Shown here: piece after piece, positions 1 to 8,250 of the stretch | Layout: every line of letters starts with the position of its first letter | Position numbering within the stretch: position 1 is the stretch's first letter | Assembly (NCBI GenBank): GCA_000827495.1 | Contig: KN817533.1 | Location: 430,103 to 442,811, forward strand | Direction: 5' to 3' | DNA from: Hypholoma sublateritium FD-334 SS-4 | Lineage: Eukaryota; Basidiomycota; Agaricomycetes; Agaricales; Strophariaceae | Length of the DNA: 12,709 nt | Notes under the pieces: model-generated | Told to the model about the DNA's origin: nothing | Databases searched by the model: none | Seen by the model: only the letters and a program-made list of their open reading frames with translations | Position numbers and translations under genes: made by a program

Positions 1-364
1 GCTTCTGCGTGTCCCGTTCGTCCCATTTCGTTTCGTTTTGTTTTGTTGTTCGCTCGTCGCCGTTGTTCGCACGCAGGACGCCCGGCAGCGTATCAGTGGA
101 CAACATGGCCTGGAGACATCCGTCGCTGGACCGCACGGCGCTTGCTTGCATGAAAACAAGCGGCCCCACAGTGTACACTCCTCTCCAGTCGCGAAAAATA
201 AAATCATAATTATTATTCGCCTTCTGTGGATATGACCGGATAATGGCAGAACACATCAAAAGATCATCCCAAGTCTATCCTCCATGTATTGTAAGTATAC
301 ACGCAGGATAAATATTCAGTATCTTTATCCAGTATCTTCTAGATTATTACTTTCGCAAATAAGC
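1..364. other. AT-richer left flank, no gene recognised
   Basis: This stretch is visibly less GC-rich than what follows and carries none of the palindromic modules of the array. It holds a T/G-rich tract at about 24-52, an AATAAA hexamer at 197-202 followed by an AT-rich run, and a 9-bp direct repeat CAGTATCTT at 317-325 and 330-338. Short ORFs are present on the + strand (about 65 codons) but have no recognisable domain. It could be the 3' flank of a gene or an element lying to the left. I cannot decide. Confidence 0.4.
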
Positions 365-393
365 ACTGGCGCCAGCCATTAGCAGCACGCGCA

Positions 394-503
394 TGGGCGG
401 GTATTGTTACTGGTACTCCATAGCGGAGAGACCGCAGCGTCTTGCGAGATCACGCAGCCACCTTCCCCCCGCGCGATAAGTGACCGTGTGAGCGACCCAT
501 CCA
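394..503 (+). repeat. Palindromic module M1
   Basis: The outer arms are TGGGCGGGT (394-402) and ACCCATCCA (495-503). The middle left arm AGCGGAGAG is at 422-430, with CCCCCCGC opposite it near 465-472. The core around 441-455 is degenerate. The length of 110 bp equals that of modules M2, M14 and M18. It is followed by a spacer with GCGCATGGGGTGGTGTGGCG. Confidence 0.6.
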
Positions 504-1060
504 AGAAGCGGGGCAGCGCATGGGGTGGTGTGGCGTGCATAGATATGAGACTTGTAGACGACGACAGAGCCACTGGTCAGTATCGTGGACGCACCGGCCG
601 ATACTAGACACGCACAGGCGCCCCGGACGATCAGAATCACGTCCAGGCGCACGCGGTGCGCGATACAAGAAAGAGCGTACTGGAGAAGAGCGTAGACAGC
701 TGCGATCTGCGCATTAGCTCACGTACCGCCAACAATCAATGGAAGGGTGCTTTGAAGCCAGACGTTCCAGCGGGGAGAGCGCGTCGCCGTGCGAGCGCAC
801 CCGGTCGACTGCTCCCCGCTCGATGAGTACTGTACAAGCGATCCGTCCAGGCGGCATGGGGGCAGCAGGCTGGAGCAGCGCGTTGGGTGGCGTGCGTAGA
901 CAGGAAACAGCACAGTCTCGTGTGCGCACGCGCGGACGATCCAGTACGTTGAAAAGCGGGGCGTGCACCCACGGCCGATACTAGGCACGTATGTCATGCA
1001 GGCGCCCCGCACGATCAGGACCCGTCCGTGCGTGGCGTACGCGAGATGATGAAAGCGTGA
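494..1060 (+). repeat. Duplicated spacer block pair between M1, M2 and M3
   Basis: The spacer after M1 (about 506-670) and the spacer after M2 (about 860-1050) are related. Both contain GGTGGYGTGGCGTGC-like sequence, then GGCCGATACTAG (598-607 and 973-984 regions), then CAGGCGCCCC followed by GACGATCAG or CACGATCAG. They end in a lone right-arm-like CGTCCAGGCGC (about 640-652) or CCCGTCCGTGCG (about 1021-1032). Nothing else was recognised in these stretches. Confidence 0.55.
740..849 (+). repeat. Palindromic module M2
   Basis: This is a near-consensus copy of 110 bp. AGCGGGGAG at 769-777 pairs perfectly with CTCCCCGCT at 812-820. The core palindrome GTGCGAGCGCAC at 789-800 sits exactly in the middle, 11 nt from each middle arm. 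The outer arms TGGAAGGGT (740-748) and ATCCGTCCA (841-849) pair imperfectly. Confidence 0.8.
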
Positions 1061-1125
1061 GAACGGAGAGGAGAACATACATGTGGACGGGGAGAAGGTA
1101 CTCGGAGCGGAAAAGCAGGCGTGCG

Positions 1126-1221
1126 TGGACGGACCCCAAGATGATGTTCACGCGGGATGTGGGCGCTTGTGTGTAAATGCGCGCAACACGCTGCGTCCCG
1201 CGAGGATTGGAGGCCCGTCCA
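1126..1221 (+). repeat. Palindromic module M3 (type A spacer follows)
   Basis: The outer arms are TGGACGGA (1126-1133) and CCCGTCCA (1214-1221). The middle arms GCGGGATG (1152-1159) and CGTCCCGC (1194-1201) pair over 8 bp with one G-T. It is followed by CGATGTGCAGATC, the type A spacer also seen after M5 and M9. Confidence 0.65.
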
Positions 1222-1735
1222 GGCCGCGATGTGCAGATCGGCACAGATCGAGGTTAGTTTGAAAGATCGCAAAGCGTGTGGTCGGCTGCGGTGGCGGGTG
1301 CGTGGGCGGTGCAGTCGGCGACGACGACGGCGATGCTGTGCGTGGCCTGCGGGCGATGGGTGGGCTGAGCCGGGCGTGGAACCGCTGGGAGTGGGAATGG
1401 GCGTGAGGGGCGAATCGCGGACGGAGGAAAGACGCACATGGATCCGGACGCGATGAGGACGACATGAAAGGGAGGGGGCGTGTGGTTGCGGCTGAGCGCT
1501 GTGATGCGAGTATTTATATGCAATCGGAGGGACAGCCGGGCCGGTAACGTTCTAGACTTCCATGATGTCACTGCCTGTGGCCTAGGCCCTGCCTGGCCAG
1601 TACCTCTGCGTCAGAATAGAGCATAGAGATAAAGAAACTGCGTACAAAATATGAATCGGCGTAGCCGAGATTGCTCGACATCACAAAAACTTTACACGTA
1701 CCTTGAGCGGCGTTCCGGCGCAAGCTGCGCGCGCA
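1222..1735. other. Type A spacer with TATA-like site; no gene
   Basis: The first part (1222-1340) matches the spacers after M5 and M9: a GATGTGCAGATC start, then a GTGGGCGGTGCAG-like block. A TATTTATATG motif at 1511-1520 reads as a good TATA box on the minus strand (CATATAAATA). A minus-strand ORF with ATG at 1465 begins about 50 nt beyond it. That ORF is 105 codons, rich in Pro, Ser and His, and is not kept in the paralogous spacers, so I do not call it a gene. The rest (about 1545-1735) shows no recognisable structure. Confidence 0.4.
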
Positions 1736-1840
1736 TGGACGAGTAGAGTCCGGTCCACCAATGAGCGAGGAGAGTGCGCCATCGTGAAAGCGCACGCGGG
1801 AATCTGCTCCCGTCCAGATAGGACTAAACAACCCCGGACA
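1736..1840 (+). repeat. Palindromic module M4
   Basis: The left outer arm TGGACGAGT is at 1736-1744, the middle arm AGCGAGGAG at 1764-1772, the core near GTGAAAGCGCAC, and the right arm ACCCCGGACA at 1831-1840. GGCGGCGGGCGATG follows directly, the same right flank as after M14 and M18. The middle right arm is degenerate. Confidence 0.6.
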
Positions 1841-2275
1841 GGCGGCGGGCGATGCAATAGTACAGCGCGTGATCTGCGATATGGATTCTGGAAACTCGAT
1901 GCGTGCATATATTGTACGTGTTGGAACTTGGCGCTCAGTCAACACATATACACCGCGCGCGCGCATTGGTGAGCTACTGCTAATATCTGCCAGCAGGGAA
2001 GGTGGGCATGCGTGCGCTCCCGGAATGATAGACATGACTAGACCATCCAAGCGGCGTGCGGGGCAATGACATAGTGCGTGGTTTCAGAGGTGATTTGATA
2101 TAGCGGAGGAGAGCACTGTACGGACGAGGGACGGAAGAGCATCGTACTGCGGGCGCTCAGACACAGCTAAACCCCGTGCGGACATAGAATACTGAATCCA
2201 TGACGAACAGGGCGAGCGCGCGGGAGCGCAGCTGGCGCTCCGCAGCTTCCGGACATCGCCGAAAAGCAAGCGCGC

Positions 2276-2373
2276 GGGACGGGGATCCTTGTCAACCTTT
2301 GAGATGGGGTGTGCGCGCTTGCGTGCAAAGGCCCGCAGCACGCCGCATCCAGAGAGGAGTGGAGGCCCGTCCA
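2276..2373 (+). repeat. Palindromic module M5 (type A spacer follows)
   Basis: The outer arms are GGGACGGGG (2276-2284) and CCCGTCCA (2366-2373). The middle arms GATGGGGTGTGC (2303-2314) and GCACGCCGCATC (2338-2349) pair at 10 of 12 positions plus one G-T. Both arms differ from the consensus but still match each other. The core includes CTTGCGTGCAAAG. Confidence 0.7.
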
Positions 2374-2544
2374 GGCGGCGATGTGCAGATCAACTCAGAT
2401 CGCTAGCTGGCAAAGTGTGTGCTCGCCCGTGCGTGGGTTGTGCAGCGACCGATGTCGATGTCCAAGCTGTTTGTGCCCACGGCGGGTGGGGTTCGCTGAG
2501 GCTGAGATGCAACGAGATGGGGGGAGTCAAGTGTGCATGCAGCC

Positions 2545-2582
2545 TGTCAGAAGGGTTATATATTACAAGTGCGAGGAGGACC
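2545..2582. promoter_or_regulatory. Conserved TATA-containing block, copy 1
   Basis: TCAGAAGGGTTATATATTAC with GCGAGGAGG just after it is shared with 5220-5257. TATATAT lies at about 2557-2563. It lies about 120 bp upstream of module M6 on the + strand. On the minus strand it would face the type A spacer and M5. Promoter function is inferred only from the motif and its conservation in two copies. Confidence 0.3.
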
Positions 2583-2686
2583 GGGCCGTACGACAGCATT
2601 CCACATTTCGATCACATGCACCCCTGCCTCGCGGTGCGTACTTCGCGTGTCCATGTCAGCGGTCAGCCATTTACATGCCGCACGCT

Positions 2687-2790
2687 TGGACAGGTTCATC
2701 ACCTTTCTACACGGGCTGGGAGGGCGCGCCCTCGTTCAAGCCCACGCTGGCGGCCACTCTCGGCATGACTGAGGTGAGCGAACCCGTGCG
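2687..2790 (+). repeat. Palindromic module M6
   Basis: The left arm TGGACAGGTT (2687-2696) and right arm AACCCGTGCG (2781-2790) mark the ends. The centre (GGGAGGGCGCGCCCTC) is shared with M10 and not with consensus copies, so M6 and M10 form a subfamily. The leader block GTCAGCGGTCAGCCAT at 2655-2670 ends 16 nt before it. Confidence 0.6.
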
Positions 2791-2810
2791 AGAGCGCGCT
2801 GTATACACGG

Positions 2811-2817
2811 TATAAAA
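2811..2817 (+). promoter_or_regulatory. TATA-box-like TATAAAA
   Basis: A canonical TATAAAA lies between M6 and M7, about 90 bp upstream of M7. The paralogous place near 5550 has a weaker TTTAAA, followed by the same GATAG and GATC landmarks. It is a candidate core promoter for transcription through M7. No transcript evidence can be seen from sequence alone. Confidence 0.3.
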
Positions 2818-2904
2818 GGAAGGGTCCCGCACGATAGAGATCCACGACGGCCCGCGCGGTGCGGGGAGGCGCAACGCCGACTTGTCACCAGTAGCGCCCG
2901 CGCA

Positions 2905-3009
2905 TGGACGGGTTGAATATCGCATTTAGCGGGGAGGCTGATCCTGCGTGCGAAGGCGCGCGAGCGCGCGGACAGCTGCTCCCCGCACCCCGCACGAATT
3001 CGCGATCCA
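2905..3009 (+). repeat. Palindromic module M7
   Basis: Consensus left half: TGGACGGGTT at 2905-2914 and AGCGGGGAG at 2928-2936. The middle right arm CTCCCCGC at 2979-2986 pairs perfectly with GCGGGGAG. The core is GC-rich (GCGCGCGAGCGCGC). The outer right arm is degenerate (GATCCACGCG near 3004-3013). Confidence 0.75.
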
Positions 3010-3318
3010 CGCGCGGTCGCTGTGCGTATGGGTGGCGTAGGTACTGCTACAATAGGCATGAACTGTACGTTGACAACGAAGCGGAAGCGTTGTACGACGC
3101 ACATGGCACAGTGCGCACAGCGGGGAGCTGCATCGCTCTGCGCGCGGCCGGTTTCATCCTTATATATCTATCCAGGATGCATGGCGCAGCCTCAAATGAA
3201 CCCGCGCCCATTACACACCTGGAAGATGAGAGTTCGGTGCGCCGGCCGCGCTGTCTGGCGTATGCGCTCGAATTGTGTATTGAGAAGAAATGATGCGGGA
3301 GTTCGTGAAATGCCGGAG
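3010..3318. other. Type C spacer after M7; no gene called
   Basis: The spacer contains a block GGGGAGCTGCATCGCTC (about 3122-3138) shared with the spacers after M11, M14 and M18, then a TTATATAT motif near 3160. Next come an AGAAGATGA-like block (TGGAAGATGAGAG near 3220) followed by CGCCGGCCGCGC, and then an AT-richer end. A + strand ATG ORF of 129 codons starts inside M7 at 2904 and ends at 3293. The paralogous copy at 5666-6050 does not keep this frame, so it is probably fortuitous. Confidence 0.45.
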
Positions 3319-3320
3319 TA

Positions 3321-3403
3321 TGGTGATCTATTTGCACATTTATTCCCACCCCCGCCCCCCGTCTGATGGCATGCCCCGCGCGGCCGCGCCCCCCAAGAAG
3401 CTT
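3321..3403 (+). repeat. Left terminal inverted repeat of the TIR element
   Basis: It begins TGGTGATCTATTTGCACATT, passes through a C-rich run and GTCTGATGGCATGCCCCGCG, and ends in AAGCTT. Against the right repeat it has one substitution, one fewer base in the G/C run, and an extra 8 bp (CGGCCGCG near 3380-3388). The three changes account exactly for the length difference of 83 versus 76. Confidence 0.85.
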
Positions 3404-4202
3404 TGTATCACTTGAACACCACACCACGGTCCTCAGATTGGTGTTTAAAGTAGATAAATGATGTATATGGCACTAAATAAAATTATGGGGGTAAATTTGT
3501 AATGAAACTGGCGTATGGCAATTCATCTTTGACTCTTCGGCGAGTCGTGGGAATGCGGCAAGGAGCGTGGGNATCATGTACTTCGTCGAATATCGTGCTC
3601 AGCGCTCAGAGCTCATCGGCATCAGTGTAATAATCCGGTGCTTCTTGAGGGAGTGCGGAATACTACATACCTAGCCCTTTGCGGGCGCAAGCCGGCTCCC
3701 AAGTTTGCCGTTCTCGATTGGACAAGCGGAAAGGCCAAGGAAAGGCCGTTATCGACTGGCTCAATTGCTTTTTTTGCACCATCGTATGAGCGGGANCTAG
3801 CCAAGTTGGAACCTCGGCAACGACGTACNGCAAGAGCCGCATCCGTGCTGCGCTGCTGCCGCCTGCGCGTGTTTGATGTATTTGAGCGCCTGCTCGTGCG
3901 GTCGCACGGCGTGTGGTGCTGAACCGGCGCACTGACAGAGCTTCCAGAATATAATCCATGAGATAGGTGCACAATATATTCATACCGGTGTAGTTACCAG
4001 TTAATAGTAAAAACCCATCTACATACCCGTATTTGTCACGTAAGTATGTCGCCCTTCTTGCGCCCTTCAATACCATCAGTGCATAATCTAAACACTGGAA
4101 TGCGAAATCTTTATTTCTAAATCTTTGTCAAAGTATTATATACACTATTTATATGCTTTATATTGTGATAGGAGTATGGTGAAGGGGTAATTAAACGATA
4201 TG

Positions 4203-4278
4203 AAGCTTCCTGGGGGGCGCGGGGCATGCCATCAGACGGGGGGCGGGGGGTGGGAATAAATGTGCAAATAGATCACCA
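4203..4278 (-). repeat. Right terminal inverted repeat of the TIR element
   Basis: This is the reverse complement of 3321-3403 apart from one substitution and two indels. It begins at AAGCTT (4203-4208) and ends GATCACCA (4271-4278). Beyond AAGCTT toward the inside the two ends show only scattered similarity. Confidence 0.85.
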
Positions 4279-4358
4279 TATATGGGTTATTGATATGCGC
4301 TCGCGGATTCGCGCGCGTCCGGAGACGCGACGAAGCGCACACACAGATGTCGTGCGAA

Positions 4359-4455
4359 TGGACGGGTATTCGAAGTTGCCTATAGCGGGGAGAGCGCGCT
4401 CTCGTGCGAGCGTACGCGTGCGCTTACTCCTCGCAGGACTAAGCAAACCCGTCCA
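4359..4455 (+). repeat. Palindromic module M8
   Basis: The outer arms TGGACGGGT (4359-4367) and ACCCGTCCA (4447-4455) pair perfectly over 9 bp. AGCGGGGAG at 4384-4392 faces CTCCTCGC at 4427-4434 with one mismatch. The core GTGCGAGCGTAC at 4404-4415 differs from consensus by one base. The module is 97 bp, with the right half shortened. Confidence 0.8.
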
Positions 4456-4717
4456 GGCTAAGAACGGTGTCATGTGAATGATGGCATATGCATAGTGTGC
4501 GTGGGGCATATCTGATACGGCAGTAAAAAGCCGACGAGATCCAGACTACCGTTCATGCACGCGTACGGATGGGGTGTAATGGATCAGCAGAGCGTGTGTA
4601 CGCGGTCGATATGTGGACACGCGCGCAGGCGCCCTGCACGGTCCTGCCCAACCCCATCCGGGCGTGTATGAAGCGGCGGGGCGATATCATAGAGTGTGGT
4701 ATGAGGTGTGCGGCGTC
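4456..4717. other. Array spacer without gene
   Basis: The spacer contains an imperfect right-arm-like CCCATCCGGGCGTGTATG (about 4653-4670) with GCGGCGGGGCGAT after it. This may be the remains of another module whose left half cannot be made out. ORFs here are short and unrecognised. Confidence 0.35.
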
Positions 4718-4945
4718 GGCTGATATAGCGGAGGAGAGTGATGCATGGATGAAGAATGGGAGCGTAATGTACCACGAATGTCGCAACGCAGCTCGATGCA
4801 GGGGCGGACGTGGAGTACTGAATCCATGATGAACAGGACGTGCGCGCGGGAGCGCAGCTGATGCCCCGCAGAGTCCAGACACGGCGACGGGGCCCATCTG
4901 AGCGTGAGTAGGCGGTGAACGGCGCCTAAAAGCAGACGTGCCGCG

Positions 4946-5043
4946 TGGACGGAGATCTTTCAAAAAATTTGATACGGGGTGTGCGCGCTCGCGTGCAAAT
5001 ACCCTCAGCGCCCTGCATCCCGAGACGTTTGGATGCCCGTCCA
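4946..5043 (+). repeat. Palindromic module M9 (type A spacer follows)
   Basis: This is the paralogue of M5. The outer arms are TGGACGGAG (4946-4954) and CCCGTCCA (5036-5043). The middle arms are GATACGGGGTGTGC (4971-4984) and GCGCCCTGCATC (5008-5019), less well paired than in M5. GGCGGCGATGTGCCGATCAA follows. Confidence 0.65.
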
Positions 5044-5219
5044 GGCGGCGATGTGCCGATCAACGCAGATCGCTGACTGGAAACGTGTGTGCTCGCCCGT
5101 GCCTGGGTGGTGCAGCGGCAGATGTAGATGATGAAGATGTTCGTGCCTGCGGCGGGTGCTAGTGAGGTTCGCTGAGGCTGAGATGCAACGAGATGGGGGG
5201 TGTCATGTGTGCAATCAGC

Positions 5220-5257
5220 CTGTCAGAAGGGTTATATGTTATAAGCGCGAGGAGGGT
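5220..5257. promoter_or_regulatory. Conserved TATA-containing block, copy 2
   Basis: TCAGAAGGGTTATATGTTAT with AAGCGCGAGGAGG after it is the paralogue of 2545-2582. The TATA-like core is kept while flanking bases differ. It lies about 150 bp upstream of M10. Confidence 0.3.
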
Positions 5258-5385
5258 CAGGCCGGGTGCTGTAAGTACGACAGCCTTCCACGTTTCTATC
5301 ACATGGACCCCTGCCTCGCGGTGTTATGGAACATCAATGCGTACTCCGCGTGTCAGCGGACTTCAATGCACACGCCGCGCGTGCA

Positions 5386-5490
5386 TGGAAGGGTTTTCGT
5401 CACCTTTCTGCATGAGCTGGGAGGTGCGCCCTCATGCAAGCGCACGCATACGGCCGATCCCGGCATGAAAGAGTTGAGCGAACTCGTGAG
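5386..5490 (+). repeat. Palindromic module M10
   Basis: The left arm is TGGAAGGGTT (5386-5395) and the right arm AACTCGTGAG (5481-5490). The interior (CACCTTTCTGCATGAGCTGG and CGGCATGA before the right arm) is the M6 subfamily. A degenerate leader block GTCAGCGG at 5352-5359 ends with AATGCA 15 nt before the module. Confidence 0.55.
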
Positions 5491-5666
5491 AGAGCGCGGC
5501 GCGCACTGGCTGGGCGTAATCTCTGTGTCATGGTATACACAGCAGGAATTTAAAGCTCCCTGCGCGATAGGGATCAGCGCCGGGTCCGCGCGGTGCGCGT
5601 AGACACGACGCGGTAGCGCTACACACATGCATACACGGCGGCGCTGACTCTTACCCGCCGCGCGCA

Positions 5667-5763
5667 CGGACGAATGTAAAAGTCACGATCCAGCAGGGAG
5701 GTCAACCCTGCGTGCGAAAGCGCGAGGACAGCTGCTCCCGGCACGAAAGCACTAGTCCTTCCA
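5667..5763 (+). repeat. Palindromic module M11
   Basis: This is the paralogue of M7: left arm CGGACGAAT (5667-5675), then CAGCAGGGAGG, the shared inner string CCTGCGTGCGAAAGCGCG, and GACAGCTGCTCCC on the right. It ends at TCCTTCCA (about 5756-5763). GGCGGCG follows the right arm, as in other copies. Confidence 0.6.
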
Positions 5764-6536
5764 GGCGGCGCACGGTCCGAGCGGGGGGTGGGTGGGTGGG
5801 GTTGCGTGAAATGCGTAGGTTGACAATGCATTGGAGTACGACGGACAGGGTACGGGCGTATGGGGAGGAGCTGCATCGCTTTACGCGCAGCCGGCCTGCA
5901 TTCATCTTTGATACTCCGGGACGCACGGAGTAGCTCCATATAAGCATATGTCCAGTACATGCCCTGAATATGAGAGGTCCGCGCGTCGGCTGCGCTGTCT
6001 AGCGCATGAATTTGGATTGAATATTGAAAAAGAGGGATGCGGGAGGTCGTGAAGTGCCAGCGGACGCACCGCTTTACCAAGGATCAGTAAAAGGAGGCAG
6101 GCGGTACCGCGGGAGCCTATTTTGTCGCAGGCGCGGACGGCGGAATCACACCCCATGAGCTGAGCGCAGCGTGCGTATCTGACATCCTGAAAGCAGGGCG
6201 ATCGATCCTTTCTCGGGTGCATGGGCGGTGTACGACGGGGAAGTGACGTATAAGGGAAGGACAGGGGATGACGAGGGAGGTCTTGATGGGGGGGAGCAGG
6301 GGAGAGCAGAACGACGTCTGCCGGTGTGTGTAGGTGACGATGGCGGTCAGAATATCCCTGGCGTCGAAAGGGCGGTGGAACGATGAGGGTGCTCAGCACG
6401 ATGAGTGTGCGTTATCAGATGGATTATATGCGCGATGACGTGCCGGACCGATGCCGTCAACGATGTCCGTGACGTCACCGAGCGCAGTATGTTCCTACCG
6501 CCAGCGGTCAGTCAGCGCATACACGCTGCACACGCA
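5764..6536. other. Type C spacer and G-rich block; no gene called
   Basis: After M11 come a G-rich run (5780-5800), the GAGGAGCTGCATCGCTT block (about 5863-5880), a CATATAAGCATATG motif near 5938 and the end of segmental copy B at 6061. From 6062 a very degenerate module may follow: left arm-like CGGACGCAC, right flank-like GGGTGCATGGGCGGTG near 6208-6223. A GATTATATGCGCG motif lies at 6422-6434. A minus-strand ORF in 5902-6399 begins with GTG and is proline-rich. I do not call it a gene. Confidence 0.4.
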
Positions 6537-6634
6537 TGGACGGTATATGGGTGATCATAGACTAGCAGGAAGCGCAGGCCCTCGTGCGAGGACGAAAGAG
6601 GGCTACTCCCCACAAGAATTACCACACCCGTCCA
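6537..6634 (+). repeat. Palindromic module M12
   Basis: The outer arms TGGACGGTA (6537-6545) and ACCCGTCCA (6626-6634) pair with one mismatch. The interior keeps CTCGTGCGAGGACG and CTACTCCCCAC. The leader block CAGCGGTCAGTCAGCGCAT at 6502-6520 ends 16 nt upstream. Confidence 0.65.
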
Positions 6635-8061
6635 GGCGGCCGCGGCGAGCGGGTGGGCGAGGCGACGGCGTAGCGGGTGGGGCATGGGCGGTGCCGGTGA
6701 TGGGCCGGTGACAATGCTCATGGGCCAGGTGGATCAATGTGCGGACAGGACTACAAATAATTCAAACCCCTTTTAACTGGGAGAGCGCAGGCGGCCAATA
6801 TGTAAGCCTGTGCGGACGCTCCGCACGTTCAGGCTCAGCGCTTCATCCGAGTGCGCGTGTCGTGATATGCGATGAAACGAAAATGTGGACCAAAAAAGGG
6901 ATATATCACCCCGCTTAGGGAGGATGAAGGGCCGAGTCGTAGTGCGTGCGGCCGGTTGTAACGGTTCAACGGATATCCAGGGCGCATGGTTTGGACTCAT
7001 GAGCCTACAAACAGTGCGTGCCTAGAAGATGATCGCTGCACACACGGCCGCACTGGCTACTTCATGCCCCAAGAATATCAATACATACATACGCGCGAAG
7101 ATAGGAGTTGGATTTATTGAAACGCCAGCGCTATCCACACATTCAGGTGCACGCGGATGCACACATGCGCGAGCGGACATGACGAAGTGCGAAATCCTGC
7201 GTGGCGTAGCGCGTGGAGGTTCCCCGTACATTCCTGCTTAGGACCCCGTCCGGGAATGCGTGGAGCATACGCGCTGGGATGCAAGCGTGCGTCGAAAAAT
7301 AGAAACGAAGGAGAGCACTCGCGCTCGCGCACGGACAGAGGTAGAATGAATCATAATCAACGTGGCCCTCGAGCCCCGTAGATGCTGCGTCGGGCTCCGT
7401 CCGCGCGCGTACGTGGCGCGCTGTCCAACAAAAAATGGAATGGAGATGGCCCTGAGCGGGAAACGTGCGACGAGCGCTGCACGCACCCACGGGGAGCGCC
7501 AGCCGCGTCGGTGCTGTGCGTGCGCCGCGCCAACTGTTTACTTCTGTGTCTCTGCTATAAAACAAATATGAATCAGACTTGCAGTTCGCAGACTTCGGTA
7601 TGCTTACATTCGCTGATTCCTCCTTCGAACGGAAATAAGAGTCCCCATGCGACGAAGAAACAGCTGGCGTATTTAGCCGATCGATACAGATCGGTGCTAG
7701 CTAAAGCGGTTCTCAGAGTGAGTACTCGCTGGTAGTCAAGGTGCATGTATAGACCAGTCACAGATAATGCGCGCGGGGCGTGCATGGTCAAGTATTCATG
7801 CCCATCGGCGGTGCCTGCGGCAGGACGCAGTATAGAACATCGCCTCGGACTAGGTGATCGCCCCTTGGACGTTGTGATATGCGAAGAACCAGAGGCTGCT
7901 TTGGAGTTAGCGCAGCCGGGAAAAGACGATGGCCTGGAGATCAGTGGCGAGGTGGCAGAGAAGCGGACCGGCGCACCAGAACTATCCTTGTTTTCGAATT
8001 CCTTTCGACGCCAACAGCGAACCAACCACCCGGAGTGGGTGTGATGCACGCCACACGCGCG
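6635..8061. other. Most degenerate part of the array; no gene recognised
   Basis: Array blocks are still visible. GCCTAGAAGATGATCGCTGC near 7020-7040 matches the AGAAGATGA-type block of other type C spacers. GACCCCGTCCGGGAATGCG near 7241-7259 looks like a right arm, with a possible weak module at about 7150-7252. AATCATAATCAACGTGGCCC near 7347-7366 matches the ATCAACGGGGTA blocks at about 8733 and 10473. A TATAAAA at 7556-7562 sits only a few bases before an ATG at 7568 with a 55-codon ORF, too close for a normal TATA-start spacing. Stretches 6720-7140 and 7540-7760 are lower in GC. A + ORF at 7745-8044 and a minus ORF at 7573-8118 overlap; neither is recognised. Confidence 0.4.
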
Positions 8062-8163
8062 TAGACATAACTGCAATAACCAGGCAAGCGGGTAGCGCCC
8101 CCCTTTATGCGAGCGCACTTAGGCGGCTGCTCCCAGGGGTGGGACATGAACCGTACCCGGCTA
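8062..8163 (+). repeat. Palindromic module M13
   Basis: The outer arms begin and end TAG ... CTA (TAGACATAA at 8062-8070, ACCCGGCTA at 8155-8163) instead of TGG ... CCA. The same paired change is seen in M17. The core ATGCGAGCGCAC at 8107-8118 is nearly consensus, and GGCGGCTGCTCCCA is the weak middle right arm. Confidence 0.6.
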
Positions 8164-8250
8164 GGCGCGGGCGAGGCGATGCTAACGCGCGTATATGCGT
8201 CTAGTACCCCGCATGTCAGCGGTCAGTCAACGCATACAAACGCACACGCA

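Larger units (their letters stand above)
2093..3318 (+). repeat. Segmental duplication 1, copy A (modules M5-M6-M7)
   Basis: This block is colinear with 4718-6061. Shared landmarks in the same order are: GATATAGCGGAGGAGAG; ACTGAATCCATGA followed by a GAACAGG string; GCGCGCGGGAGCGCAGCTG; module M5 or M9; the type A spacer ending in GCTGAGGCTGAGATGCAACG; TCAGAAGGGTTATAT; CCCTGCCTCGCGGTG; module M6 or M10; module M7 or M11; GAGCTGCATCGCT; and a final GATGCGGGAG then TCGTGAA and TGCC. The copy ends next to the TIR element. Between the copies there are many substitutions and indels. Confidence 0.75.
3321..4278. mobile_element. 958-bp TIR element, probably non-autonomous DNA transposon
   Basis: Two long inverted repeats (3321-3403 and 4203-4278) face each other and are flanked by TA (3319-3320 and 4279-4280). 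This fits insertion at a TA dinucleotide, as in Tc1/mariner-like elements, although the TA could also be the last base pairs of the inverted repeat. The interior is much more AT-rich than the array, especially 3435-3520 and 4080-4200, and shares no blocks with it. ORFs in the interior reach at most 137 codons (minus strand, ATG at 4076, end 3663). No DDE or DDD transposase motif or other domain was recognised. Three ambiguous bases (3572, 3796, 3829) suggest the element has several copies in the genome. It is more likely a deleted derivative or a MITE-like element than a full transposon. Confidence 0.75.
4718..6061 (+). repeat. Segmental duplication 1, copy B (modules M9-M10-M11)
   Basis: This is the colinear partner of 2093-3318, about 120 bp longer because of indels. 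It lacks an insertion at the point where copy A meets the TIR element. Here the sequence goes on from GTGAAGTGCC into AGCGGACGCACC, which resembles the left arm of another module. Open frames in copy A are shifted or stopped here, which argues against coding. Confidence 0.75.

Noticed and set aside
1148..1465. Minus-strand gene of 105 codons with TATA box at about 1511-1520
   Set aside because: The promoter-like spacing is attractive, but the product is low-complexity Pro/Ser/His, runs through palindrome M3, and is not retained in the related spacers after M5, M9 or M16.
2289..2768. 159-codon + strand ORF across M5, its type A spacer and M6
   Set aside because: In the paralogue (4938-5468) the frame is broken by a stop and shifts, and differences are not biased to third positions. 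It begins with a non-ATG start.
2904..3293. 129-codon + strand ATG ORF starting inside module M7
   Set aside because: The colinear paralogue at 5666-6050 does not keep the frame, no domain is recognisable, and the start lies in the palindrome arm ATGGACGGG, which gives an ATG in many modules.
7568..8044. Possible spliced gene: ATG at 7568, donor GTGAGT at 7718, acceptor CAG at 7763
   Set aside because: The exons do not join in a shared open frame (the continuation meets a stop within about 25 codons), and part of exon 2 is array sequence with a paralogue that does not keep the frame.
7573..8118. 181-codon minus-strand ORF, the longest in the array
   Set aside because: It starts with GTG in the module core and shares its first residues with the 9886-9446 ORF only because both start in the same palindrome. 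Similarity fades at once, it has no domain, and an open + strand frame overlaps it.
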